From assembly GCF_040869045.1 (NCBI RefSeq), contig NC_090322.1:174606672-174670671 (forward strand): a stretch of DNA of 64,000 nucleotides. The letters are read 5' to 3'. The notes under the pieces are model-generated. The model made no database searches. It was not told the DNA's origin and saw only the letters and a list, made by a program, of their open reading frames with translations. Both the position numbers and the translations under genes were made by a program. This stretch comes from Eurosta solidaginis. Lineage: Eukaryota; Arthropoda; Insecta; Diptera; Tephritidae. This document shows, in pieces, positions 33,783-44,949 of the stretch. Within the stretch, counting starts at the first letter, position 1, and each line of letters starts with the position of its first letter.

Positions 33783-35410
33783 ATGGCAAATATAAGTGAA
33801 TTGAAGATCCAGCAACTGAAGAAGGAGTAGGAGAACCGTGGATTGAATACAAGCGGCGTTAAACTCGAACTTCAGACACGGCTACGAGAGGCAATGGAAG
33901 CAGAGGGAATTAACGTGGAAGATTATGTCTTTCATCTCGATGTCGACGAAACAACAACAGAAATTGTAGAGAAAAACGAAACATCGCAGACAGTTACGAG
34001 GACAGACTTGAACACGATTTTGGCTGCAATATCTGCTCAAACATCGACAGTGTCATCTCAACTGGCAGAACAGAAGGCATATATGGCAGCACAATTGGAT
34101 GAACAGAAAACACACATGGGGTCACAAATTGCAGAACAATTAAAAGAGCAAGAGGCACGCATAACATTACAACTCGAAGCACAGGAAGAGCGTATCTCAA
34201 CAAAGCTGGAGGCACAGGAAACAAAAGTCTCATCGCAGGTGGAGGCTTTCAGTGAACGACAAGATAAAATGGAGGCCGAGATGGATGCTTTGAAAGATCG
34301 TATACAGGAGTTGCAACTAAATCGCCCAACAGTTTCAGCGAGTAATCCAAAGGTAAAAACACCATCCTTTGATGGTTCTGTTCCTTTCCAGGTCTTTAAG
34401 CTACAATTTGAGAAGAACGCAACTGTGAAAAACTGGAGTGCTGAAGGTAAAGTTGCTGCACTATTCGTGGCATTGAAAGGATCTGCTGCTGAAATCCTAC
34501 AGACTATTCCCGATGGGGAGCGGAACAACTACGAAACATTGATGAGTGCTCTAGAGAGGCGATACGGAAGCGGATGCACCAAATAGAGTTGCAAAACCGT
34601 TACCAAAAAGCTAATGAGACTTTGCAAGAGTTTGCTTCGGATGTTGAAAGGTTGGCTCATTTGGCAAATGCGGACGCACCCGTGGAATACACCGAGAGGG
34701 TAAAAGTCCAGAGTTTTATATTGGCATACGGGACGTCGAAACGAAGCGAGCCACATACGCAAACCCAAAGCCAACATTTGCTGAAACGGTATCACATGCA
34801 TTGACTCAGGAAACTGCCTCCCTATTGAGTAAACCAGCATATAAGGCTCATCGTGTGGAAGTAGAAAGACCAGAGTGGGTAGACACAATTTTGGAAGCAT
34901 TGAAGTGTACGCAGCAGAAGAATAATGATGCAGTCAAATGTTTTAGGTGTGGAAAGCCAGGGCACATTGCGCGGTATTACAACACCAAGGGATTCAAGGG
35001 GTTGTGTAGCGCAATATATAGCTTCTCCAACCCAATTGTCAACCTCACCTTCGAGCGGCGAATCCCGTTTCACTAACAGACGAGGCTCTGGCGACCCCAA
35101 GCTCCTCATGGAACTTGGAGGTGGGGAGGGAGGGATGGCCTGAAGGTTTAATGTGGCCATATAAATCGTTCCCGAGATGGTCGGGCCAGCACCTTAATGG
35201 TGCTGTGTTACCGGAGCGTATCGGATCTGTATCCCACAAAGGACCATCACATCGATAACACTCCCAAAGCCTTCGGGGAGTAACTAATCGCTGCAACAAC
35301 AACAACAACAACAACAACACCAACCCTAACAGTTCCAACAATGTGGGTGGTCGTAAACGCAGAGCTGAAGGAGATGAGCAAATCTCCAAGTCCACTCAAT
35401 CGTTAAACTA
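33783..35410 (+). pseudogene. Gypsy copy B gag
   Basis: ATG 33783 opens a SAP-like start (MANISELKIQQLKKE), then an in-frame TAG. A long coiled-coil (Gln/Glu/Ala heptads, about 34020-34310) leads to VFKLQFEKNATVKNWSAEGK and the capsid region. A frameshift near 34575 is followed by another near 34720. The zinc knuckle CFRCGKPGHIARY lies at about 34941-34979, with Tyr in place of a later His/Cys. The SINE then cuts the coding region at 34988. The basic tail (VGGRKRRAEG) resumes after it. Confidence 0.85.
34988..35320 (+). mobile_element. CAA-tailed SINE, longest copy here
   Basis: It starts near aagggattcaaggggttgtg and ends in (CAA)n at 35295-35318. The flanking acaacacc on both sides (34980-34987; about 35313-35320) looks like the TSD. 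The body has gaggctctggcgaccccaag and caccttaatggtgctgtg. It shares the CAA tail with LINE1, suggesting mobilisation by that LINE family. Confidence 0.85.
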
Positions 35411-35454
35411 AAGAGAGTCAGCCGCAAGGGGCGACAGCTGGCTCCCTCAATTGA

Positions 35455-35790
35455 ATGCCCCATAATCTCTATCTCGCAAATTGGAAGGTCAAACAACCTT
35501 ACTGTCGGAGGGCATGTGGATGGAAAGGAACGTTTACTGACTGTAGATACGGGTGCATCCCATTCCATCATTCGATCAGATTTAGTCAAGAAGAAGATAA
35601 GACCATTGCTTGGAGCAAGATTACGCACAGCCACGGGAGACGACACCCAGGTAATTTGAGAAGTAGCATGTGAAGTAGCAATTGGGAACGTCACGGTACT
35701 ACACAATTTTATAGTGGCAGAGATTGTTGATGAAATCATAATTGGAGTGGATTTCTTAATCGACCAAGGCATCAAGATCGATATGCAAAG
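35455..35790 (+). pseudogene. Gypsy copy B aspartic protease
   Basis: LTVDTGASHSIIRSDL contains the catalytic D-T-G-A motif. EIVDEIIIGVDFLI is the second conserved block. A frameshift or stop lies at about 35655. The frame then ends where the 220 bp palindromic element has inserted. Confidence 0.8.
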
Positions 35791-35794
35791 CAAG

Positions 35795-36014
35795 CAGGCA
35801 TGCTTAACGAACGAAACGATATCATTTCGTTACGATAATCAACGCTAATAAACGAAACGAAGTCACTTCGTTTCGTTTATTAACGTTAAGATCGTCAAAT
35901 TAACGTTAATTTGTCGTTCTTAACGTTAATAAACGAAACGAAATGACTTCGTTTCGTTTATTAACGTTGATTATCGTAACGAAATGATATCGTTTCGTTC
36001 GTTAAGCATGCCTG
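35795..36014. mobile_element. 220 bp near-perfect palindromic hAT-type MITE (CAGGCATGC family)
   Basis: Begins caggcatgcttaacgaacga, ends tcgttcgttaagcatgcctg. Exact 8 bp TSD AAAGCAAG at 35787-35794 and 36015-36022. The whole element folds on itself (aacgaaacgatatcatttcg arms), with the centre near 35905. A long form with the same ends lies at 23194-23784. Confidence 0.95.
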
Positions 36015-36022
36015 AAAGCAAG

Positions 36023-36529
36023 ACGAGGCGATATAAGAACATGGATGTGCCACTTAATTTCGGCTACGAGAGAGGCTACAGCAGTAAACGAGTGCTGGTG
36101 GAAGAGAGTCAGCAAATACCACCAAAATCCGAAACAGTCATCTGGGCAAAGGTTGATGGAGATTGTGGGACAAACAAATTGTGGGTTGTAGAAGCAGCAA
36201 ACACATCAGCACTGAATACACTTGTAGAAAAAACCCTGGCTATGACAAAACAAGATGGACGTATTCCGGGAAGAGTACTCAATGAGTTCAAGTCACCACT
36301 CAAACTGACCAAAGGAGATATTTTGGGAAGATGCCAAGAGACTGAAGTAGTTATTAACTGTGAACAGCTCCAGGAACACGTTTCATCTAGTAATACTGAT
36401 CTTTCAAATGACATCACGGCATGGACGCAGGGGCTAGAGGAAGCCTATCAGAGTAAGGCAAAACAACTGCTCCCAAAGTAGGCGAACATATTTGAGCAGG
36501 ATGGTTCCAAACCAGGCCGCACCAACGTT
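36023..36529 (+). pseudogene. Gypsy copy B protease-RT linker
   Basis: Open from 35984 to 36481 with blocks such as QQIPPKSETVIWAKVDGDCG and KTLAMTKQDGRIPGRV. A TAG at 36479-36481 ends it. The following bases (ggccgcaccaacgttgtg) show the junction that is replaced by the inverted gag piece in copy A. Confidence 0.75.
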
Positions 36530-37345
36530 GTGAAATATCAAATTGACACTGGAGATGCGAGACCGATCCGTCAAGCTCCACGTAGTGTTCCACTGGCAAA
36601 ACAGGACATTGTGAGTCAAATCGTACAAGAAATAAGCGACAGCGGCGTCAACGAACCATCGGCTAGACCATGGAGCTCACCTGTGGGACTTGTGAAGAAG
36701 AAGGATGGGAAAATGAAGTTTTGCGTGGACTACCGCAAGTTGCACGACGACACGAAAAAGGATAGCTACCCATTGCCAAGAATTGATGACACTCTGGACT
36801 CGCTCTCTGGTACCAAATGGTTTTCAACACTGGACTTGAAAAGTGGCTACTGGTAAGTGGAGAGGAAGGCGGAAGACAAAGAAAAAACAGCCTTCAGTGT
36901 CGGTGATGGTCTTTGGCAATTTACAGTGATGCCTTTTGGACTATGTAATGCACCAGCTACTTTTGAAAGACTCATAGATCAGGTACTGAAAGGACTACAT
37001 TGGAAAACATGCTTAGTGTACCTAGACAACAGCATCGTATTGGGAAAGAACTTGAAGAACTTGGAGGAGGTTTTCCAAAGAATAGCTGGTGCTGGTCTGA
37101 AACTTAGTCCCAAAAAGTGTTCTCTGTTCAAGAAGCAAGTTAGTTACTTAGGTCATAAACTAACGACGGAGGGCATCTGCACCGCGAATGAAAAGATAGA
37201 AGCAGTGAAGGATTGGCCAAGACCACAGAATCTGCATGAATTGAGAAGTTTCTTTGGGCTGTGCACATATTACCGCCGATTTGTACCAAATTTTGCCAGC
37301 GTAGCCCATAGTCTCCACGAGCTAACAAGAAAAAATAAAGCTTTT
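36530..37345 (+). pseudogene. Gypsy copy B reverse transcriptase
   Basis: Motifs WSSPVGLVKKKDGKMKFCVD, FSTLDLKSGYW (followed by an in-frame TAA near 36856) and TCLVYLDNSIVLGK. The catalytic YLDD is altered to YLDN, so the active site is damaged as well as interrupted. The thumb region (RSFFGLCTYYRRFVPNFASV) is present, unlike in copy A. Confidence 0.85.
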
Positions 37346-38987
37346 GAACACGGAGAGAACTGTTGGCATTGGTAGAGTGCATTAAATATTTCCACAAATA
37401 CCTCTAGGGCCAGTGATTCCGCGTCAGGACAGATCACGGCTTCTGCAGTTCCGTAATCCGGAAGGACAATTGGCACGGTGGATCGAGCGACTACAAAGCT
37501 ATGACTTTTCCATTGAGCATCGAAAACGTAGTACCCATGGAAATGCTGATGCAATGTCACGAAGACCATGTAGTTTGGAATGCAAGCACTGTTCAAAGGC
37601 CGAGGCTAAAGAAGACATTATAGATGTCCGGCTAATGACTTTAACATGTACAGAAGAATGGGACAAGGAACAGTTAAGAAAGTGTCAGCTAGAAGATACA
37701 GATCTGTCACATGTTATGCAAGGGCTCGAACGAAACGAAAGACCAAACAGAGAAGAGATGTCAGCAGAGAGTCCCATTGCGAAGTCATATTGGGCACAGT
37801 GGAACAGTTTAGAATTGATATCCGGTTGCTTGCATCGAGTATGGGAGAGTGAGGATGGTCAATGCAAGAAGAAGCTGATAGTTGTTCCCAGAAAGAGGAT
37901 TCCTGACGTGCTCAGCGAGCTGCATAATGGTCCAAGCGGAGGTCATCTTGGAATCACGAAGACGCTCGAGAAGATTAAACAGATATTCTATTGGGTTGGT
38001 TGCCGTCCGTCGGTCACTGAGTGGATTGCGAACTGCGAGGTTTGCAGCAGAGCGAAAGGGCCCAAAACCCGAAATCATGGCCAGATGAAGCAATATAACT
38101 CAGGTGCGCCATTTGAAAGGATAGCTATGGATGTCGCAGGTCCATTTCCTACTAGCAACTGCGGAAACAAATATGTACTGGTGGTTATGGATTATTTCAG
38201 CAAATGGCCAGAGGTATACCCAATCCCATATCAAGAAGCGGAAACAGTAGCAGAAGTGTTTATAAACAATTGGGTTGCAAGGTATGGTGTACCAATGGAG
38301 TTACATTCTGACCAAGGCAGGAATTTCGAATCAGCTGTGTTCCGGGAAATGTGTAAATCATTGGGAATTCGAAAAACACGGACAACTGCATTGCATCCTC
38401 AGTCCCATGGTATGGTGGAACGATTCAATAGAACATTGTAGGAGCATTTAAGGAAAGTAGTAGACAAGTACCATAAGGAGTGGGATACACATATATCATT
38501 ATTCTTGATGGCTTACCGATCGGCAGTGCATGAGACAACGGGCCAAACTCCCGCAAAGGTAATTTTTGGCAATGAGCTTCGACTGCCAGCTGATTTGAAG
38601 TTTGGGATAGATGCCGATGCAGAGAGAAATGTAAAGAAATCCACTGGTGTCTTGGAAGAAGAGCTGAGAGAGATACACGATCTTGTAAGGCAACGATCAA
38701 AGATTATGAGTGACAAGATGAAAGCGAGGTACGATAAAGCAATTGATTCGGAAGGGTTTCAGGAAGGAGATTTGGTGCTGTTATACAACCCACAACGAAA
38801 AAAAGTTTTGTCCCCGAAATTGCAGTGTAATTGGGAAGGCTCATACAAAGTTGTAAAACAGATCAACGATGTAGTGTACCGCATACAAACCATTGGCAAA
38901 CCACGAGCCAAAATGAAAGTGGTTAATTTGGAAAGGCTGGCACCGTTTAGGTCGAGAGATTTGTCTGATCGGGACGATCAGACTTAG
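37346..38987 (+). pseudogene. Gypsy copy B RNase H remnant and integrase
   Basis: The front of RNase H is deleted: kafehgenc joins directly to the later LLALVECIK region in another frame. From 37413 the frame carries SYDFSIEHRKRSTHGNADAM, the zinc region (GHLGITKTLEKIKQ, CEVCSRAKG) and the integrase core with Asp (MDVAGPF), Asp (LHSDQGRNFES) and Glu (MVERFNRTL). A TAG at about 38439 interrupts it. The C-terminal part (38505-38987) ends with a GPY/F-like module and a basic tail. Integrase would join element DNA to chromosomal DNA. Confidence 0.85.
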
Positions 38988-38998
38988 GTGGAGGGCAG

Positions 38999-39750
38999 TG
39001 TTACGAATATTAACAACACTAAGGGGTACTGTCATCTCTAAGCCGATGCTGAGAGTGACTTGTATGCACATCCATAAATCAATAATTATGTATCTACATA
39101 AACGAATCAATCATTATGTCTACACATATGTACGTACACGCAGCGGCGAAGAGATGCACAAACACATGCAGATATCTTATCTAAGATGCTCCCATGGTTC
39201 AATTATGTACAGGTTGGCTCATCTCATCAGCTGATTTTATTTATGTCATTGCATGGTCGGAGGGATTGTCAAACGGAGATGGCAAACTCAAAACGAAACC
39301 AACACATTGGCAACATTTTACCTACACATACAAAAACTGCTAAGTTTTATGTTTGCTTTACAGATGAGCCAACCTGTATATAGTTGAACCATGGATGCTC
39401 CCAAAGGTATGCAATTGTAATTGGGGAAGTGTCGCTCACAAATACACGCGCATATGAGAAGCTATACACGTGCATCTGTAGTTATAATTATATGGCAGAA
39501 ACTAAGTAAATTCTGGAAGCGCCTAGAAGATGCAACGAGGAAATCACAGAGTATAAAAGCACCAACAGTAGAGGCGCGAGAGTCAGTTTCGATTAAGCAC
39601 GCTATCTGTCGAGCAATAGAAAAGTATTTGAAAGTACTTGAATAAAGGCTATTTTGCATTATTAAATATTGGAGTCATTTATTCAACAGTTTAGTGATTC
39701 GAACTTAGCAGAAGGTTGCAAATAGGAGGATTTGCAGTAAATTCGTTACA
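38999..39750 (+). repeat. Gypsy copy B 3' LTR (with 201 bp MITE)
   Basis: LTR bases are 38999-39192 and 39402-39750. It matches the 5' LTR closely apart from the different nested insertion. Confidence 0.9.
39193..39393. mobile_element. 201 bp hAT-type MITE in the gypsy LTR
   Basis: Starts catggttcaattatgtacag and ends ctgtatatagttgaaccatg, inverted over about 30 bp (ggttggctcatct). Exact TSD GATGCTCC at 39185-39192 and 39394-39401. The 5' LTR gives the empty site. A relative lies at 47184-47300. Confidence 0.95.
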
Positions 39751-40930
39751 ATATGGTAGGTGTAACACGCATTTTACAAAGTTTTTTTCTAAAGTTATAT
39801 TTTGCGTCAATAAACCAATCCAATTACCATGTCTCATCCCTTTTTTCGTATTTGGTATAGAATTATGGCATTTTTTTCATTTTTCGTCATTTTCGATATC
39901 GAAAAAGTGGGCGTGGTCATAGTCAGATTTCGGCCATTTTTTATACCAATACAAAGTGAGTTCAAATAAGTACGTGAACTGAGTTTAGTAAAGATATATC
40001 GATTTTTGCTCAAGTTATCGTGTTAACGGCCGAGCGGAAGGACAGACGGTCGACTGTGTATAAAAACTGGGCGTGGCTTCAACCCATTTCGCCCTTTTTC
40101 ACAGAAATAAGTTATCGTCCTAGAATCTAAGCCCCTACCAAATTTCACAAGGATTGGTAAATTTTTGTTCGACTTATCGCATTAAAAGTATCCTAGAAAA
40201 ATTAAATGAAAAAGGGCGGAGCCACGCCCATTTTGAAATTTTCTTTTATTTTTGTATTTTGTTGCACCATATCATTACTGGAGTTGAATGTTGACATAAT
40301 TTACTTATGTACTGTAAAGATATTACATTTTTTGTTAAAATTTGACTTTAAAAACATTTTTTTTTAAGTGGGCGTGGTCGTTCTCCGATTTTGCTAATTT
40401 TTATTAAGCATACATATAGTAATAGGAGCAACGTTCCTGCCAAATTTCATCATGATACCTTCAACGACTGCCAAATTACAGCTTGCAAAATTTTTAAATG
40501 ACCTTCTTTTAAAAGTGGGCGGTTCACGCCCATTGTCCAAAATTTTACTAATTTTCTATTCTGCGTCATAAGTTCAACTCACATACCAAGTTTCATCGCT
40601 TTATCCGTCTTTGGTAATGCATTATCGCACTTTTTCGGTTTTTCGATATCGAAAGTGGGCGTGGTTATAGTCCGATATCGTTCATTTTAAATAGCGATCT
40701 GAGATGAGTGCTCAGAAACATACATACCAAATTTCATCAAAATACCTCAAAATTTACTGAAGTTATCGTGTTAACGGACGGACATGGCTCAATAAAATTT
40801 TTTTTCGATCTTGATGATTTTGATATATGGAAGTCTTATATCTATCTCGAGTCCTTTATACCTGTACAACCAACCGTTATCCAATCAAAGTTAATATACT
40901 CTGTGAGCTCTGCTCAACTGAGTATAAAAA
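39751..40930 (+). mobile_element. Tephritid-type roughly 2 kb repeat, right half
   Basis: Resumes at atatggtaggtgt and runs to ctgctcaactgagtataaaa. Contains paired cgatatcgaaaaagtgggcg blocks and gtgttaacgg-type blocks. Together with 31095-31957 this is a near-full-length copy of about 2.0 kb. Non-coding. Confidence 0.8.
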
Positions 40931-42059
40931 TATACTTCACTATATTTATGCATATCGCCCAATAATTCAGATTTTAAATCAGATGCAAACAGGTTTTTGG
41001 TATTCTTTTCAGCTGTTCGCAGCCCTGAACTACTGTTATCAGCTTGTTGCTAATTCTGTTTTCGGTATGTTGTACATGCAATATACAAGTTTGTTTTCCG
41101 CTTTGTTTATATTGTGACATGCGCTCTGGAAATTCATACATATATCAGAGACGAATTTAGTTACACGTTCTCTGCATATATGTTTATTATTTATGTTTTT
41201 CTTATGCATCTTTCTCCCGTATATCGCTCTTGTTATTATCCTCCTGTCTTTTCGTCTTCGTTTTCTTCATATTTTGTACGCTTTTCTCTTCTCAATGTGT
41301 GTTTATTGCTTTTTGTTTTGGTATACTGCCACCAATTTGTATTGCTCTATGAGTCCACTCCTATACATTCTACCAGCAGAAATGCAAAAACTGTACCTGC
41401 GATAGCACGACCGACCGATTACTACCACTGTTATTACGAAAAATGCGGAACAACACTAAGCATTGCGCCGTACTGCTCGTTTGTTGGGGTTGTCCGATTA
41501 TATAGTTTAGTTTGTACCGTAGTATTGTTGTTGACCTCGGTTATTTACACATTTTTACACGCACACGCACATACAGCACTCGAAAGGAATACCGGAAAAT
41601 AAAAACCTATCGTCAAGTGCAAAAGTTATGTGGCGAATGTTATTGTGGGTGGATTGACAATGAGACGAGTGTTACACGGTGAAACCCTTGGGTGAAACAA
41701 TGCTGGATCACGATATTTATTAAACGTTTAAAATATTTATGGATCAGAATCACATGATAATGGCTCTATAAAGTCTATCAACAATCTATCTTTAATTTTT
41801 GTTGCGCGCCAAATAAAAATATTTAGTTAAAACTCGCACTTCATGATGATTCTATATAACGTTTTATATGCACATGTATTTAAGAATATGCCCAGTAGAA
41901 AATATCTCGAGCGCTCCCTTGATGAACAGGAATAGACACTTGCGAGTATACTGCCGAAGCAGAAACATCGCTTTTGTTGAAGATGCCCGCGTAATTATAC
42001 ATATTCGTTTTCATGTGTATGTGTTTGGCTAAAAAAATGTGAATTGTGTGACTTAAGAA
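40931..42059. other. Gene-free stretch
   Basis: A 162-residue open frame (41114-41602) is hydrophobic and has no recognisable domain or splice context, so I do not call it. No element ends were identified. Confidence 0.4.
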
Positions 42060-42189
42060 ATTGTGTTTTGTCTGTTAAATAAACTTTCGTTTATAAAAAT
42101 AAAAATTTGAAAAATGTGCAATATAAAAGTTGAATTTACCTAAATCATCATAGTCGTATAACTAAGATAAAAAATGGAAAATGTCGCCA

Positions 42190-43573
42190 TATTTATTTAT
42201 TTATTTAAGCCAATCAGCATACAAATCTTATAGGCTATTTAGACACATATATATATATATTAAACAATAATTCTAATTCTAACACTTCAACTACTTTATT
42301 TATAAAGAGTTGTTAAAGAACTTAAAAAGCGATCTTTCGAACCTGAAAAATCTGCCTCGATAAATCTAGCAATTCTGTTGAACTCAATTAAAACTCTAGT
42401 AATTGGAGCATTTTTCACATAAAGAGCTTTAGAAATACCAACATGGAAGAACTCCGAGCTACGCAGAGCTCTAGCTGGAATGTTTATTAGAATCCTTTCA
42501 AGGAGCACGGGACAATCAACAACTCCCCGAAACAAATCAAAAATGAATGACAGCGACAAAATTGTTCTCCTGCTCTGCATTGATTTTAAACTAATCAATA
42601 AGCATCGCGCTTCATAACTCGGAATAGGCTCCGAGAAACGTAAGTTGCGTAATGCAAATTTTAAAAATACCTTTTGGATGCGTTCAATTCTTACAATGTG
42701 GCAACTGTAGTATGGCGACCAAATGAAGCAGGCATACTCAAGCTTGGAACGCACAAAGCCGAAAATAACTGCTTAAGTGTATAAGGGTCGGCAAAATCCA
42801 AGCTATGACGCCTAACAAAGGCCAGCATGGCATACGATTTTGAAATGCAAAGGTTAATATGGCTTGCAAAAGTAAATTTCGAGTCGAAAATTACTCCTAA
42901 GTCCTTAATTTCACTTACCCCCGGCGTATTAGATATATGATATGAGGTATCAATGATATTCATACGTTTCGAAAAAGTAATATGAAAACACTTAATTATG
43001 TTGAGTGTTAGCCGATTATTTTTACACCAGTTACTTAATTTATCCAAATCTAATTGCATCAATTCGGAATCATGAAGGCTATTGATTATAGAATATATTT
43101 TAAGGTCATCCGCGTACAGCAGAAATCTTACTGTAGAAAAGCAAGAGCAAATGTCATTGATAAACAAGACAAAGAAAATTGGGCCCAGAATGCTTCCTTG
43201 TGGAACACCGGAAAATAGCCAAGTTAGACACAGTTGAGCGTCCCGGAAAAAAGCCATGCTGTTCTGGACATACAATATTCTTGACAAAGAAAAGTAGTTT
43301 CTCTTGAATAATGCATTCAAAGAGTTTTGCTGTGGCGGATAGTTTGGAAATTGGCCTATAATTGCTAACGTCATTTTTATTGCCACTCTTGAAAATAGGT
43401 GAGATCAGAGCTAATTTCCAAGCGTCAATAAAGGTACCCGACGATAAGGAATTGTTAAAAATTAACAAGAGTGGGTAAGCTAGGGTATCGCACAGTTTGA
43501 ACACAATTACAGACAAACCATCAACATCGGTATTTGACGATATATAAGAACTGTACTTAAAACGTATTATCAT
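42190..43573 (-). mobile_element. LINE3: 5'-truncated jockey/CR1-like LINE (RT part)
   Basis: Minus-strand frames carry YRPISKLSATAKLFE, FSGVPQGSILGPIFFVLFIN and the catalytic LLYADDLKIYS, then a thumb and C-terminal region ending near 42296. A (TAAA)n tail lies at about 42190-42212. A frameshift or deletion near 43230 joins two RT pieces. The two sides (attatcattgtgtat at 43566 and atcatcatagtcgtat at 42144) are diverged versions of the same host sequence and probably an old TSD. Confidence 0.8.
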
Positions 43574-43694
43574 TGTGTATGATATAATGGAGGAGCTACA
43601 AAACGGGAATTACCCAAAACGGTGCATGATATAACGGAACTATAAAAATCACATATATTACATTGATAAAAAATCACACATATATTATATTGGA

Positions 43695-43935
43695 AAAACA
43701 TATATGTAATACTCCTATATTGCTAATAGAAAATGCTCGCAATGTGTTTTGAATTGGAAATCAAAACAAGACAGCTTATAAAATTTTTGTGGTTGTAGCA
43801 GCATAAGTGGGACAAGAAAAAATTTAAATTTAGGTACATTCGATTATTGAATACAAAAACAAAAACGTTTAAACTGCAATATATCGGCACTCTGATGTTT
43901 GGGAATGTACCTAGCATTTTATAGCAACATATATG
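43695..43935 (+). mobile_element. CATATATGTAATACTCC MITE, third copy
   Basis: Shares tgctcgcaatgtgttttgaa, tatcggcactctgatgtttg and the start catatatgtaatactcctat with 18933-19191. The right end is shortened (caacatatatg). ggaaaaa occurs on both sides. Confidence 0.75.
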
Positions 43936-44052
43936 GGAAAAAATGAAAAAGTTAATAAGAAATTAACTGAGTGACTAGTTATGGACAACATTTAATACAA
44001 AATATAATTACAATAAAATAAATGACTTTTGCCAAACAAATACATTAATCAT

Positions 44053-44594
44053 ATGAAATTGCCGGGGATTGCCGGTATCGCTTTAAATGTATGAAAACAT
44101 TTATTTCAAGCAATTTTTAATTTTATAATTTATTTAATAATTTGGGAAAAATTTAAACAACGTGACATTAGGACGGACAAGGCGACAGCTGTTTCGATTA
44201 TACCTTGTAGATCTCTTCAAAGCCTTTTCTCCCGGGAGTGGGAGTCGAACCCGCACTCCTACGATAGTTGAAATGGTTATAAACGCATTCAGCTACGTCA
44301 TGCTTTAGTTGTTGTAAAGTTTTCCCAATTGCCTTCTTACGCATATATTATCTTTCACACATCACATAATTCGTATGTAAGAAGGCAATTGGGAAAAACT
44401 TTACAACAACTAAAGCATGACGTAGCTGAATGCGTTTATAACCATTTCAACTATCGTAGGAGTGCGGGTTCGACTCCCACTCCCGGGAGAAAAGGCTTTG
44501 AAGAGATCTACAAGGTATAATCGAAACAGCTGTCGCCTTGTCCGTCCTAATGTCACGTTGTTTAAATTTTTCCCAAATTATTAAATAAATTATA
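44053..44594. mobile_element. 542 bp insertion: near-perfect palindrome with tRNA-like Pol III boxes
   Basis: A 15 bp direct repeat AAATACATTAATCAT flanks it (44038-44052; 44595-44609). From about 44117 to the end it is an inverted repeat of about 225 bp per arm with a loop of about 30 bp (44345-44374), differing by only one or two indels. Each arm holds a block with ggttcgactcc (the B-box consensus) about 35-45 bases after tagctgaatgcg (A-box-like). The tRNA-like 5' acceptor does not pair with the 3' side, so it is not a functional tRNA. The first 64 bp lie outside the palindrome. Confidence 0.8.
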
Positions 44595-44949
44595 AAATAC
44601 ATTAATCATTTTACAAAAAATTAATAATAAAACAACAACAGAGGAATGCAAAATAAAGAAAACACATCAATTACAAAAACTTAACATCTGACAACTCATA
44701 CTGTTTTTGATTACCCTGGTCATACGGGTGGATTGCTCGGCCATACAAAGTGGGAAAAAAAAGATATTAACTATTTAACTACAAATAAGAGCTGTAAAAT
44801 TATGGAGACATGCTAATATATACATTGAAATCACGGATACAAACATACATATATTATTTGGAAACTCATACTGTTTTGATTACCCTGGCCATATGGGTGG
44901 ACTGCCCGGCCATACAAATTGAAAACCAAAAAAAAGAAAGAACAGGAAC

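Larger units (their letters stand above)
31958..39750 (+). mobile_element. Ty3/gypsy LTR retrotransposon, copy B (both LTRs, ATAT TSD)
   Basis: LTRs begin tgttacgaat and end attcgttaca (short inverted termini). ATAT lies at 31954-31957 and 39751-39754. Internal order: tRNA-type primer-binding site, gag, protease, RT, partial RNase H, integrase. Four later insertions lie inside it: a 1,218 bp element in the 5' LTR, a SINE in gag, a 220 bp palindrome after protease, and a 201 bp MITE in the 3' LTR. Premature stops and frameshifts make it defective. No env. Confidence 0.95.
42060..44940 (-). repeat. Unclassified host repeat, copy 2 (inverted), with insertions
   Basis: Reading the minus strand gives the same order as 25228-30400: two gccatatgg-type motifs (near 44905 and 44720), ttgtattaaatgttg, ccattatatcatacacaatg, then atacgactatgatgat and ataaacgaaagtttatttaa. 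LINE3, a MITE and a palindromic insertion interrupt it. Confidence 0.6.

Noticed and set aside
37413..38987. An env gene after gypsy integrase
   Set aside because: In copy B the integrase C-terminus ends at about 38987 and the 3' LTR starts at 38999, leaving no room for env.
41114..41602. 162-residue plus-strand open frame, tempting as a membrane protein
   Set aside because: Hydrophobic and Tyr/Ser/Phe-rich, as expected of TTT/TAT-rich DNA. No domain, no splice context and no relation to neighbouring elements.
44400..44490. Functional tRNA gene in the palindrome
   Set aside because: The B box is perfect, but no 5' acceptor strand pairs with the 3' side and the anticodon arm is poor. Best read as tRNA-derived.
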